Shown one piece after another: positions 1 through 7,815 of a stretch of 47,952 bases of DNA. The stretch's first letter is position 1. Each line of letters starts with the position of its first letter. The notes beneath the pieces were generated by a model. That model saw nothing but the letters and a program-made list of their open reading frames with translations. It ran no database searches and was not told the DNA's origin. A program made the position numbers and the translations under genes. Origin of the DNA: Planktomarina sp. (GTDB taxonomy: Bacteria; Pseudomonadota; Alphaproteobacteria; Rhodobacterales; Rhodobacteraceae); assembly GCA_020629775.1 (NCBI GenBank), contig JAHDCP010000010.1, positions 1-47,952 on the forward strand. Reading direction: 5' to 3'.

Positions 1-52
1 AGTGTGTAGGCGGGAGACCGTCTCCAGGGTTCGAATCCCTGTCTGTCCGCCA
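1..52 (+). tRNA. tRNA-Ser, 3' part (cut by window start)
   Basis: The visible part holds a small extra-arm hairpin (CGG-GAGA-CCG, 11-20), a T arm with the TTCGAAT loop (25-41), a seven-base 3' acceptor strand, a G discriminator and an encoded CCA ending at 52. A long variable arm together with a G discriminator points to tRNA-Ser rather than tRNA-Leu. The anticodon lies outside the window, so the isoacceptor is unknown. Confidence 0.8.
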
Positions 53-492
53 CCACCTAAGTGGTTGTTATTAAGTAATTTTTCAGCCTTCGATTAACCC
101 CGACATATCCGATGCTTAGCCCAGTCTGCGCCTCACAGAGACTGCACGTTAGAGCGCCAATCTAGCCTGTTTTGCGCATTCGTCTCTCTGCCGCATTTTC
201 GGAGGGACGGTTTTTGTCGTGTGAATTCGAGTGAGATTTGACTTCTTGAACTGAACAATGAGCTTTTTCAGAGGCGGTGGTATTTGTTCTGTTTAGTCGG
301 AACGCGTAATCAAGTTGCCAAGCGAAGTTGAGTCTGTCCGCAAATCGCAGCGGCACCCTCCACATTTTTCAAGTGAGCTTTATTCAGATTTTGGTACGGT
401 ATTTGGGAATTTGGGTTTTTCAAACGATGCCCGGAACCTAGATGGCTGCGATGATGTTTCGCTCCTGGTCCCAATCTGCAGGTATCGGGTTA
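53..492. other. Intergenic stretch downstream of tRNA-Ser, no gene seen
   Basis: About 440 bp between the tRNA-Ser 3' end and the IS remnant. Short open frames exist on both strands, but none has a ribosome binding site or a recognisable protein. No integrase and no obvious repeat of the tRNA 3' end is visible. The stretch is more AT-rich than the genes downstream and may be leftover from past insertions next to the tRNA. Confidence 0.5.
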
Positions 493-555
493 TGGACCTG
501 CCGCGGTTTGATGCCGCTCCTTTGATAGCATTTACTGCAACACAGGAGATGAACT

Positions 556-872
556 ATGGGACTGAAACGGACGGACGAATTTCGCCAGGATGCGGTGCGG
601 ATCGCGCGAACCAGCGGGCTCACGCGTAAGCAGGTGGCCGATGATCCACTGCCTGGCAGGGTATTGCGCAGCAATGTCCCGAGAAGGTGGGTGTCGGGAT
701 GTCGACACTGAACAAATGGGTCACAGCACACCGAGATACGGATGTGCTGCCGAAAAAGGATTTGGACCTTGCCAAAGAGAATGATCGGCTTCGGCGCGAG
801 AACCGCCTTCTCAAGGAGGAGAGGGAGATCTTAAAAACGGCCACCCAGTTCTTTGCGGGCCTAAAGCAATGA
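556..872 (+). pseudogene. IS3-family transposase OrfA, frameshifted
   Basis: OrfA is the N-terminal helix-turn-helix and leucine-zipper half of an IS3 transposase. From ATG 556 the frame reads MGLKRTDEFRQDAVRIA and on to QVADD, typical of OrfA. It then leaves the family pattern for about 44 bases (646-689) and the expected sequence resumes in another frame as GVGMSTLNKWV, ending with a coiled-coil stretch of E/L/R heptads and the usual LKTATQFFA ending. Intact relatives read VA-DLGVG without interruption, so the 44 bases look like an insertion that also shifts the frame. The element is therefore non-functional. Confidence 0.8.
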
Positions 873-1112
873 GAATTAGGTTTGTCGAAGAGCATAGGGC
901 CGACTTCCCACCCAACCGTTTGTGTGGCGTTGTTGGGGTCAGCCCACGTGGATTACGTGCATACCGCAGCCGCACAGCCAGCCGCCCACAAGGGGCTGAT
1001 CTGGTCACGTTGGCGCACATCTAAGGAGCAATCGCGTCTCAGTCTCGGCAGCTACGGTCGGCCCCGAATGACCGAAGAGCTGAAAGAGATTGGCTTGCAT
1101 GTTGGTGCCTAG
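869..1112 (+). pseudogene. IS3-family transposase OrfB, truncated and frameshifted
   Basis: OrfB carries the DDE integrase core in IS3 elements. The visible part starts at ATG 869 inside the orfA stop and matches only the N-terminal leader (MRIRFVEEHRADFPPNRLC, then GVSPRGLRAYRSR). That frame hits TAA at 1022-1024. The family sequence continues in another frame as EQSRLSLGSYGRPRMTEELK and ends near 1112. The whole catalytic DDE region is missing. This is a dead remnant next to a tRNA gene and just downstream of the GntR gene. Confidence 0.8.
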
Positions 1113-1177
1113 GCATAAAAATCTTTGTAAGATCGACCAAATTACTTTGGTTATCTATTTATAGGCTTCATTAGGGA

Positions 1178-1843
1178 TCAATCAGCGTTCGCCATGGCGG
1201 TCAGTGTGTGCTCCAATCCCAAGCGAATGTGCTTTTCCAATTCGGCCTTGGCCCTTGGCACATCCCGGGCCAGGGCCGCGTCAAACATGGCACGGTGTTC
1301 TAAGATTGCCTCTGAACCGCGATAGGTTAGCACCAACATTTGATACCGCAGATATTTGTCAAAGATGACGCCGTGCAAGGCCAACAGATTTTCTGAATTG
1401 CACGCGCGGATCAGGGCTTGGTGAAATTCCCAATCGTATCGTTTCCACTGTTCTTTTTGTGAATGATCTCCAGATTGCATCTTTTGTTCAATCAAATGCA
1501 GCTTGTGGTGTGCGGCAACCAGGTTGCCTTCCCAATCGGCATCCCCCGTTTCGATGGATGTTTCCAAAGCGGAGCCTTCCAACAAGATTCGTAATTCGGC
1601 GATTTCTGTCAAATCCCCAGGGGAAACAGGACGCACAAAGAACCCACGTTGTTCGGCGGCATCCACAAACCCTTCGCTGGCCAACCGGTTCAACGTTTCA
1701 CGCAGTGTTGATACACTTGCGGAATACCGTTCTTTCAGCCCTTCAAGCTTCAGTTTGGTCCCTGGTTCCAGTTCCCCAAAAATGATGTCGTGCTTGATAT
1801 GTTCATAGGTGCTGGACCCGACTGTATTCATGGACCCTGACAT
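1178..1843 (-). CDS. GntR family transcriptional regulator, FCD subfamily
   Basis: A 221-residue regulator with an N-terminal winged helix (YEHIKHDIIFGELEPG, then VSTLRETLNRLASEGFV) and an all-helical FCD ligand domain (LTEIAELRILLEGSALE, then the acidic and His residues of the effector/metal pocket). I start at 1843 because AAAGG lies six bases upstream; the in-frame ATG at 1882 has no such site. It is transcribed away from the MocA-TRAP locus. An 18-bp AT-rich motif in the shared intergenic region recurs before dctP and before the gene at 8698, so this protein is the likely local regulator, probably a repressor released by the pathway substrate. The effector is unknown. Confidence 0.9.
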   Translation of the reverse strand: MSGSMNTVGSSTYEHIKHDIIFGELEPGTKLKLEGLKERYSASVSTLRETLNRLASEGFVDAAEQRGFFVRPVSPGDLTEIAELRILLEGSALETSIETGDADWEGNLVAAHHKLHLIEQKMQSGDHSQKEQWKRYDWEFHQALIRACNSENLLALHGVIFDKYLRYQMLVLTYRGSEAILEHRAMFDAALARDVPRAKAELEKHIRLGLEHTLTAMANAD

Positions 1844-1927
1844 AACGTGCCTTTCTGGGGTGGTGTTGACGGTTGTTACCATAAGTATCGGATATTTCTC
1901 AATATCAGATAAAATCGGTGGTTAATA

Positions 1928-1945
1928 AAAATATCATATATTATT
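1928..1945. promoter_or_regulatory. Putative GntR operator, copy 1
   Basis: AAAATATCATATATTATT, with core AATAT-CAT-ATATT at 1930-1942 forming five-base inverted arms around three bases. It lies between the divergent GntR and MocA genes, 55 bases before the MocA start. The same 18 bases occur at 8629-8646 and a one-mismatch copy at 3054-3071. Assignment to the adjacent GntR protein is inference from position and recurrence. Confidence 0.6.
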
Positions 1946-1999
1946 GTGAATTGGTGAAACTCTGCTAGCTTGCAAATATTCGAAGACAGGACGACCAAA

Positions 2000-3055
2000 A
2001 TGGCGAACCCTTTAAAACTTGCAGTGGTGGGCGCGGGCCTTGTGGGATTGCGCCATATCGCAGCAATTGATCAAGCGCCTGGCGTTGAATTGGCCGCTGT
2101 GGTGGAGCCAGGCAAGGGCGATTTCGGCGCGCCCAAATTCGCGGACTTGGCGGGGATGCTGGCTGAAGTGGCCGTTGATGGCGTGATATTGTCCACGCCA
2201 ACGCTGATGCATGTTGATGGCGGATTGGCCTGCGTGGAACGGGGAATCCCGGTGTTGATCGAAAAGCCCCTGGCGGCGTCTTCTTTGGCGGCAGGACCGC
2301 TGGTGGATGCAGCGGAAGTCAAAGGGGTTCCCATCTTGGTGGGCCATCACCGCCGCCATAATCCGGTGATCCAAAAGGCTGCAGAATTGTTGGCGGGCGG
2401 CGCAGTCGGCGACATTCGCGCGGCCCATGTGACCTGCTGGTTTTATAAGCCGGATGACTATTTTGCCGTGGCCCCTTGGCGGACCAAGCAAGGGGCGGGG
2501 CCAATTTCCGTAAATCTTGTTCATGATGTTGATTTGTTACGATCCTTCATGGGGGAAGTCGTGACGGTTCAAGCACAAAAGGCGCCATCGGTTCGCGGGT
2601 TTGAAAACGAAGACTTGGCTACAGCAATTCTAAAGTTCGAAAGCGGCGCGTTGGCCACCATCACTGTGTCCGACAGCATCGTTTCCCCGTGGAGTTGGGA
2701 GCTGACTTCGGGGGAGTATCCGATTTACCCGAAGACCAACCAATCAAGCTATTTGATTGGCGGGTCCGAGGGGTCATTGTCTGTGCCGGACATGCAGTTG
2801 TGGCGTCATGACGGGGACACCAGTTGGTGGAATCCTATAAGCGCCACGTCCATGCCGCGGGATGCGTCTGATCCGTTGATCACGCAGATCAGCCATTTTG
2901 CTGACGTGATCCGAGGCGATTCTGCCCCGGCGGTATCAGGGGCTGAGGGTTTGCGAACTTTGCAGGTGGTGGAGGCGATTCAGAAAGCCGCCGACACCGA
3001 AGATTTGGTACGGATAAATGTCCGAGACACTGGAAAATCACATGCTGCAGAATAA
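2000..3055 (+). CDS. Gfo/Idh/MocA family NAD(P)-dependent oxidoreductase
   Basis: A 351-residue protein with an N-terminal Rossmann fold (VVGAGLVGLRHI, residues 9-20), the family EKP motif with Lys89, and a C-terminal domain carrying the NLVHDVDLL motif, where the conserved Asp/His pair of this family sits. Members oxidise a secondary hydroxyl of polyols, sugars, inositols or cyclohexane acids using NAD(P). ATG 2000 follows AGGA at a suitable distance; an upstream TTG at 1970 is less likely. It is the first gene on the plus strand of the GntR-controlled locus, so it probably performs an early oxidation of the TRAP-imported compound. The substrate cannot be read from the sequence. Confidence 0.88.
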   Translation: MANPLKLAVVGAGLVGLRHIAAIDQAPGVELAAVVEPGKGDFGAPKFADLAGMLAEVAVDGVILSTPTLMHVDGGLACVERGIPVLIEKPLAASSLAAGPLVDAAEVKGVPILVGHHRRHNPVIQKAAELLAGGAVGDIRAAHVTCWFYKPDDYFAVAPWRTKQGAGPISVNLVHDVDLLRSFMGEVVTVQAQKAPSVRGFENEDLATAILKFESGALATITVSDSIVSPWSWELTSGEYPIYPKTNQSSYLIGGSEGSLSVPDMQLWRHDGDTSWWNPISATSMPRDASDPLITQISHFADVIRGDSAPAVSGAEGLRTLQVVEAIQKAADTEDLVRINVRDTGKSHAAE

Positions 3056-3071
3056 AATATCATATATTTTT
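3054..3071. promoter_or_regulatory. Putative GntR operator, copy 2
   Basis: AAAATATCATATATTTTT, one mismatch from copies 1 and 3, overlapping the MocA stop codon and about 90 bases before dctP. The core AATAT-CAT-ATATT (3056-3068) is intact. Just downstream, ATATATTT-TTAT-AAATATAT (3064-3083) is a second perfect palindrome overlapping it. Position suggests a second promoter for the transporter genes. Confidence 0.55.
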
Positions 3072-3085
3072 ATAAATATATTGTA

Positions 3086-3105
3086 ATGCCTCGAAAATGA
3101 GGCAT
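3086..3105. other. Short inverted repeat before dctP
   Basis: ATGCCTC-GAAAAT-GAGGCAT forms a seven-base-pair stem with a six-base loop between the MocA gene and dctP. No T-tract follows, so it is not a clear terminator. It could be a leader hairpin that protects the dctP message. Confidence 0.35.
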
Positions 3106-3158
3106 AAATTCACCTATCAGCTGCCGCCGAGGACAGCTTCAACGTCTGGGAGGACACT

Positions 3159-4166
3159 ATGACACTTAAACTTACTCGTCGTTTGGCGATGGCTGCGATG
3201 GTTGTGGCTGGCACTATTGCTGCAACCGGTTCTTTTGCGGACGGCCACGCTGTTCAGCTGCGGATGTCGACATCTGGTTCAGAAACTGACCAGCGGTCTG
3301 TTGCCATGGCCGAAGTTTTTGGACCTGCTGTTTCTGGCTTTGCCTCTTACGAGCCATCTTATAACGCGACACTTTTCGCCCAGGGCACAGAGCTTGAAGC
3401 AATCAGCCGTGGCAACTTGGAAATGTCCATCACGTCTGCACAAGAACTTGCGCAGTTCTTCCCAGAATTTTCCATCTTCGCAACTGGCTATGTTCACCAG
3501 GACGCAGCACACCAAGTGCGTGTTTTCAACGATCCTTTGATGGACCCTTTCAAAGCCAAAGTGGAAGACGAACTGGGCATCAAACTGTTGTCCGTTATGT
3601 ATTTGGGCCGTCGCCACGTGAACTTGCGTCAAACCCGCGAAGAACTGGACGTGCAAACACCTGCTGATTTGGCTGGCGTGAACCTTCGGATGCCAGGCAC
3701 CGACGCATGGCAGTTCCTGGGGGCCGCTTTGGGTGCTTCCCCAACACCACTTGCTTTCTCAGAGGTGTACACCTCTTTGGCAACCGGCGCGGTGGACGGT
3801 CAAGACAACCCACTGCCAACAGTTGTGGACAAAAAGTTCTACGAAGTGACAAAGCAAATCGCTTTGACCTCGCACCTGGTGGATTTGAACTACATCGCCA
3901 TGTCCAAAGAAACTTACGACAGCCTGACAGCTGAACAGCAGGTCACCGTGCAACGTGCGGCCGATGCTGCAGCATCTGTTGGCCGTTTGCGTCAACTGGA
4001 TTTGGAAGCAAACTTGACCTCTTTCATCGAGAGCCAAGGTGTTGAAGTCTATGAACCAGACACAGCAGCGTTCCGCACCCACGTGCAAGCGCAGTACGTC
4101 GGCAGCGAATTTGCAAAATCCTTCCCAGAAGGCGTTTTGGAAAAAATCAACGCACTGGGTAATTAA
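3159..4166 (+). CDS. TRAP transporter substrate-binding protein, DctP family
   Basis: A 335-residue periplasmic binding protein. Residues 1 to about 27 form a signal peptide (KLTRR, a hydrophobic core, then a cleavage region near SFADG). The mature part shows the DctP pattern NLRMPGTDAWQFLGAALGAS, whose Arg pairs with a carboxylate in most characterised members, followed by PLAFSEVYTSLATGAVDGQD. A good GGGAGGA site precedes the ATG. It leads the dctP-dctQ-dctM set and delivers ligand to the membrane pair. The conserved Arg implies an organic acid substrate; nothing narrower can be seen. Confidence 0.92.
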   Translation: MTLKLTRRLAMAAMVVAGTIAATGSFADGHAVQLRMSTSGSETDQRSVAMAEVFGPAVSGFASYEPSYNATLFAQGTELEAISRGNLEMSITSAQELAQFFPEFSIFATGYVHQDAAHQVRVFNDPLMDPFKAKVEDELGIKLLSVMYLGRRHVNLRQTREELDVQTPADLAGVNLRMPGTDAWQFLGAALGASPTPLAFSEVYTSLATGAVDGQDNPLPTVVDKKFYEVTKQIALTSHLVDLNYIAMSKETYDSLTAEQQVTVQRAADAAASVGRLRQLDLEANLTSFIESQGVEVYEPDTAAFRTHVQAQYVGSEFAKSFPEGVLEKINALGN

Positions 4167-4190
4167 GACCAAAAGGTGAGGGGGCCCAAG

Positions 4191-4790
4191 ATGAAAACAG
4201 TTTCGACTTGGGTCACTCGCATCGCAGAAGCGATTGCCGCCACATTATTGGCGGCAATCTTTTTGACCTTCCTACTTCAAATCTTCACGCGCTATTTCCC
4301 AAAGCTGGTGGTTGCCTTCGATATGGCATCATTCTGGCCTGCTTTGGGTAATGTCGCGCCCCTTGGTTGGACCTTGGAATTGATCGGCATCCTTTGGGTT
4401 TGGGTCATATTCTTTTCTTGTGCGTTTATCGTGCGAGAACGCGATCACGTTCGATTTGATATCATCTATTTGTCGGTGTCACGGCGGGTGCGGACTGTAT
4501 TTTCCATTGTTGCGGCCACAGCGATCGTGGCGGGCATGATCTACGCTCTGGAACCGACTTGGGATTACATCGATTGGTTGAAACGGCGCAAAACATCGAC
4601 GGTGCGCAATCCGTTCGACGGCCAAAAGATCCCAATGCGCACGATCTTCTCGGTCTATGCAGGGTTTATGATCGTGGTGGCCCTGCGGTATCTTTGGTTG
4701 GCGATTGATACAGTTCGCCATGGCCCGCCCAAGACAGAATTGGAAGCCGTCTTGGAAGATGATCGCGACGCGGCGGGAGGGGCGAAATGA
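4191..4790 (+). CDS. TRAP transporter small permease, DctQ family
   Basis: A 199-residue membrane protein with about four hydrophobic helices, the expected DctQ layout. Helix 1 contains the LQIFTRYF stretch typical of the family, and ELIGILWVWVIFFSCAFIVRE is followed by the charged RDHVRFD loop. I choose ATG 4191 over an in-frame GTG at 4176, which has almost no room for a ribosome binding site; GAGGGGG lies before 4191. The 3' end overlaps the dctM start by four bases (ATGA), so both subunits are probably translationally coupled. Confidence 0.9.
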   Translation: MKTVSTWVTRIAEAIAATLLAAIFLTFLLQIFTRYFPKLVVAFDMASFWPALGNVAPLGWTLELIGILWVWVIFFSCAFIVRERDHVRFDIIYLSVSRRVRTVFSIVAATAIVAGMIYALEPTWDYIDWLKRRKTSTVRNPFDGQKIPMRTIFSVYAGFMIVVALRYLWLAIDTVRHGPPKTELEAVLEDDRDAAGGAK

Positions 4791-6082
4791 GCGTGGAATT
4801 GATTTCCATGTTGGTCACCCTGTTTGTGCTGGCAGGGATCGGGACTCCGATTGGGTATTCCATCTTACTGGCGGCCATTGTGTATCTGGGGCTGACTGGA
4901 GCCGACATCGCATTGGCGGGTGAAAAGATCCTGCAAGGGTTCTACACCAGTGCGATTTTGCTGGCTGTTCCGCTTTTCATCGTGGCGGCGAATATCATGA
5001 ACGCTGGGTCCATCACCGACCGGCTTTTACAATTTTGCGTCGCCATCGTGGGGCGGTTCAAAGGCGGCTTGGGCCACGTCAATGTTGTGGCATCACTCAT
5101 CTTTTCTGGCATGTCGGGATCGGCGGTGGCGGATGCGGCGGGCATCGGGAAAATCATCATTTCGATGATGACCCGTGACGGGCGATATTCGCGCGGATAT
5201 GCGGCGGCAATCACGGCGGCGTCAGCCACCATTGGTCCGATCATCCCGCCATCCATCCCCATGGTTTTGTATGCGTTGGTGTCAAAAGCTTCTATCGGGG
5301 CGTTGTTTTTGGCGGGTATCCTACCAGGTTTGATCATGGGCGCGGTGTTGATGGCCATGAATGCATATTTGGCCCACAAGCGTGGGTTCGCGTTGGAAGA
5401 CCCTGTCCCGTTCAAAGAATTGCCCAAGACAACCGCCAAGGCGTTTCCCGCTTTGTTGATGCCGGTCATTTTGTTGTACGGAATCTACGGCGGAGTGACG
5501 ACCCCCACAGAAGCTGCTGCTGTGGCTGCGTTTTACGCGCTTTTGCTGGCCGCGATGTTTTACCGGGTTTTGTCGTTAAAGGCGCTGTACCAAGTGTTTG
5601 TGGACAGCGCGCGGTCTTCTGCATCCGTAGGGATTGTCATCGGTGGGGCGTTCATCTTGAACTACATCGTCATCACTGAACAAATTCCTCAGGCAATTTC
5701 AGCCATGCTTGCCGGGGCTGACATTCACCCGTTGCTGTTCTTGATCGCCATCAATGTTTTGGTTTTGCTGTTGGGCTGTGTGTTGGATGCCACCACCATT
5801 ATCTTGGTCATCGTTCCGTTGTTCATCCCCACGGCAGAAGCTTTGGGCATTGATCTGGTGCATTTTGGTGTTTTGATTGTCGTGAACTCAATGATTGGCT
5901 TGATCACACCGCCCTATGGCATCCTATTGTTTGTGATCAATGCTGTGACGGATATCCCATTGCGCGAAATCATTGCCGAGATTTGGAGCTTCCTTGCTGT
6001 CTTGGTCTTTGCACTGGTTATCTTGATGGTGTTTCCCGATCTGGTGCTTTGGTTGCCGCGCTTGCTGGGTTATGGCGGATAA
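4787..6082 (+). CDS. TRAP transporter large permease, DctM family
   Basis: A 431-residue polytopic protein of the ion-transporter superfamily with about a dozen hydrophobic helices. Family signatures are visible: SGMSGSAVADAAGIGKI, SATIGPIIPPSIPMVLYA and TPPYGILLFVINAVTD, which correspond to the two re-entrant hairpin regions that bind Na+. It forms the translocation channel with DctQ and receives substrate from DctP. It starts inside the dctQ stop codon, and the next gene starts six bases after its stop, so the transport and enzyme genes are one transcription unit. Confidence 0.93.
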   Translation: MSVELISMLVTLFVLAGIGTPIGYSILLAAIVYLGLTGADIALAGEKILQGFYTSAILLAVPLFIVAANIMNAGSITDRLLQFCVAIVGRFKGGLGHVNVVASLIFSGMSGSAVADAAGIGKIIISMMTRDGRYSRGYAAAITAASATIGPIIPPSIPMVLYALVSKASIGALFLAGILPGLIMGAVLMAMNAYLAHKRGFALEDPVPFKELPKTTAKAFPALLMPVILLYGIYGGVTTPTEAAAVAAFYALLLAAMFYRVLSLKALYQVFVDSARSSASVGIVIGGAFILNYIVITEQIPQAISAMLAGADIHPLLFLIAINVLVLLLGCVLDATTIILVIVPLFIPTAEALGIDLVHFGVLIVVNSMIGLITPPYGILLFVINAVTDIPLREIIAEIWSFLAVLVFALVILMVFPDLVLWLPRLLGYGG

Positions 6083-6088
6083 AAATCA

Positions 6089-7801
6089 ATGCTTTGCATT
6101 CCGATATCCATCGTCCCGGGCACTTTGCCTGAAAAACTTGCTGCCATCGCCGCCGTCGGATTTGAAGGCGTTGATCTGGGTTTTACAGATATAGCACAAT
6201 TTGACGGGGATATTTCCCAGTTGCGGGGGCTTGTTGCAGAACATGGGCTGACCATCGTTGGCGTTGGTCCGCTGCAAGGGGATATCACGGCCACCCGTCT
6301 GCAGTCCAAGGTGGAAACGGCAGATGCGTTGGGGGCGCACGTGCTTTTGGTGGATCTGGACAAAATGATCGATCTGTCACCGGACAGCGCCCATGACTGC
6401 CTGATCGCATTTCGGCCTTCCCTTGCACTGGAAGAGAGGCTGATCGCAACTATTTCTGATGCAAACCCAAAGATTGGTCTTGGCCTTAATACCCAAACAG
6501 CCCTTTGCGACGGGTCGCGTCCGGCACGCTTACGCGATTGGCCTGCGGACCGGGTGTACCACGTCCAGATGGTGGACGGGGTACGCCAATCGCTTTTGCC
6601 TGGGCAGGGCCACTTGAATTTGGGCGGCGTGGGCCGCGTGCTGGCGCGCGGAGGGTATCATGGACCCTGGTCGGTCGGTGCACAAACTCAAGGCCAAGGA
6701 ACCGCTTTAAGTGCGTATCGATCTTTGGTGAACGTGTTGGGCGATGCCGCAGAAACAGAACCCAAACTTGCCCACGTCATTCCATCGGTGCCCGCCAAGA
6801 TACGCGCCAGCGGGATCGAATTCGTCGAATTTGCAGTGGATGAGACCCAAGCAGTGGTTTTGGAAACCGTGCTGGCGGCCATGGCGTTCAGATTGGAGCG
6901 CAAGCACGTGCACAAAAACGTGGTGCTGTGGCGCCAAGGGGCTGTGAATATTGTGGTCAACCGTGAACGAAGCGGCCATGCGGGCGATGCGTTCCAAACC
7001 CACGGTCCCACGGTGTGCGATATGGGGCTGCGGGTGGAAGATGCGGCGGCCACTGTGGCGCGGGCCAAGTCTTTAGGGTCCCCAGGGTTTAACCAAGATG
7101 CACGTGCAGATGAGTTGGACATTCCAGCCATTCGCGGTGTTGGGGGCCATGTCATCCATTTCATTGATGAAAAATCAGATTTGCATCGTGTCTGGGATAT
7201 TGAGTTCCAGCCCATGGCCGGTAAAGCCCAGCAACCCGCCGGCTTACGGCGCGTGGACCATATGGCCCAAACCATGCGATATGATGAAATGCAGGGATGG
7301 TTGCTGTATTATCTTTCCACTTTTCAAATGACGAAATCGGACATTTTTAATGTGGCGGACCCCAGTGGGGTGGTTCGGTCACAATCGGTGGAGAGCCCCG
7401 AAGGCGAAGTGCGGTTAAACCTGAACGGTGCTGCGGATGCGCAAACATTCGCAGGCGGGTTTGTGTCCAGTAAAACGGGGGCTGGTATTCAACACATCGC
7501 TTTTGCGACGGATAACATATTTGAAACCTCAACCGTGCTGGCTGAAAACGGATTTCAGCGCCTGAAAATCCCTCAAGATTACTACTATGATTTACAAAGT
7601 GCATTTGGTCTTTCGGCCGAGTTCACACAAAAACTGCGTGCTGAAAACATTCTGTATGATCAAGATGATACCGGGGCATACTTCCAACTTTACGGACAGT
7701 CGATTTTCAACGGGTTCTTCTTTGAGGTGGTACAGCGCACTGGGCGTTACGATGGATATGGCGCGCGCAATGCATCGATACGTTTGGCAGCCCAAACCTG
7801 A
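6089..7801 (+). CDS. Two-domain sugar-phosphate isomerase/HPPD-like protein (3-dehydroshikimate dehydratase relative)
   Basis: A 570-residue protein with an N-terminal TIM barrel (about 1-225) and a C-terminal 4-hydroxyphenylpyruvate-dioxygenase-like VOC part (about 240-560). The C-terminal metal triad seems present: His391 (RRVDHMAQ), His469 (GIQHIAFAT) and Glu546 (GFFFEVVQR). The barrel is unusual: relatives such as QuiC of Pseudomonas use Glu, Asp, Gln and Glu as metal ligands, while here the matching places read AFRPSL, GLNTQTAL, HVQMVDG and WSVGAQTQ, so only Gln160 seems kept. The protein is also shorter than the roughly 630-residue dehydratases, as I recall them. Annotation as a working 3-dehydroshikimate dehydratase is therefore doubtful. 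The fold assignment is firm; the reaction is unknown. Confidence 0.8.
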   Translation: MLCIPISIVPGTLPEKLAAIAAVGFEGVDLGFTDIAQFDGDISQLRGLVAEHGLTIVGVGPLQGDITATRLQSKVETADALGAHVLLVDLDKMIDLSPDSAHDCLIAFRPSLALEERLIATISDANPKIGLGLNTQTALCDGSRPARLRDWPADRVYHVQMVDGVRQSLLPGQGHLNLGGVGRVLARGGYHGPWSVGAQTQGQGTALSAYRSLVNVLGDAAETEPKLAHVIPSVPAKIRASGIEFVEFAVDETQAVVLETVLAAMAFRLERKHVHKNVVLWRQGAVNIVVNRERSGHAGDAFQTHGPTVCDMGLRVEDAAATVARAKSLGSPGFNQDARADELDIPAIRGVGGHVIHFIDEKSDLHRVWDIEFQPMAGKAQQPAGLRRVDHMAQTMRYDEMQGWLLYYLSTFQMTKSDIFNVADPSGVVRSQSVESPEGEVRLNLNGAADAQTFAGGFVSSKTGAGIQHIAFATDNIFETSTVLAENGFQRLKIPQDYYYDLQSAFGLSAEFTQKLRAENILYDQDDTGAYFQLYGQSIFNGFFFEVVQRTGRYDGYGARNASIRLAAQT

Positions 7802-7815
7802 TCAAAGGACATAAC

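Larger units (their letters stand above)
493..1115 (+). mobile_element. Decayed IS3-family insertion sequence
   Basis: Two overlapping frames in orfA-orfB order, with an ATGA overlap at 869-872, give the IS3 layout. Both frames are damaged and orfB stops after its first quarter, so the element cannot transpose. The left end is placed near 493 because a GGACCTGCC-type sequence about 60 bp before orfA resembles terminal repeats of related elements; this is from memory and weak. No right inverted repeat is visible because the 3' part is missing. Confidence 0.7.

Noticed and set aside
1136-1151. ACCAAA-TTAC-TTTGGT hairpin as terminator of the GntR gene
   Set aside because: Only a six-base AT-rich stem without a T-tract on the minus strand; too weak to call.
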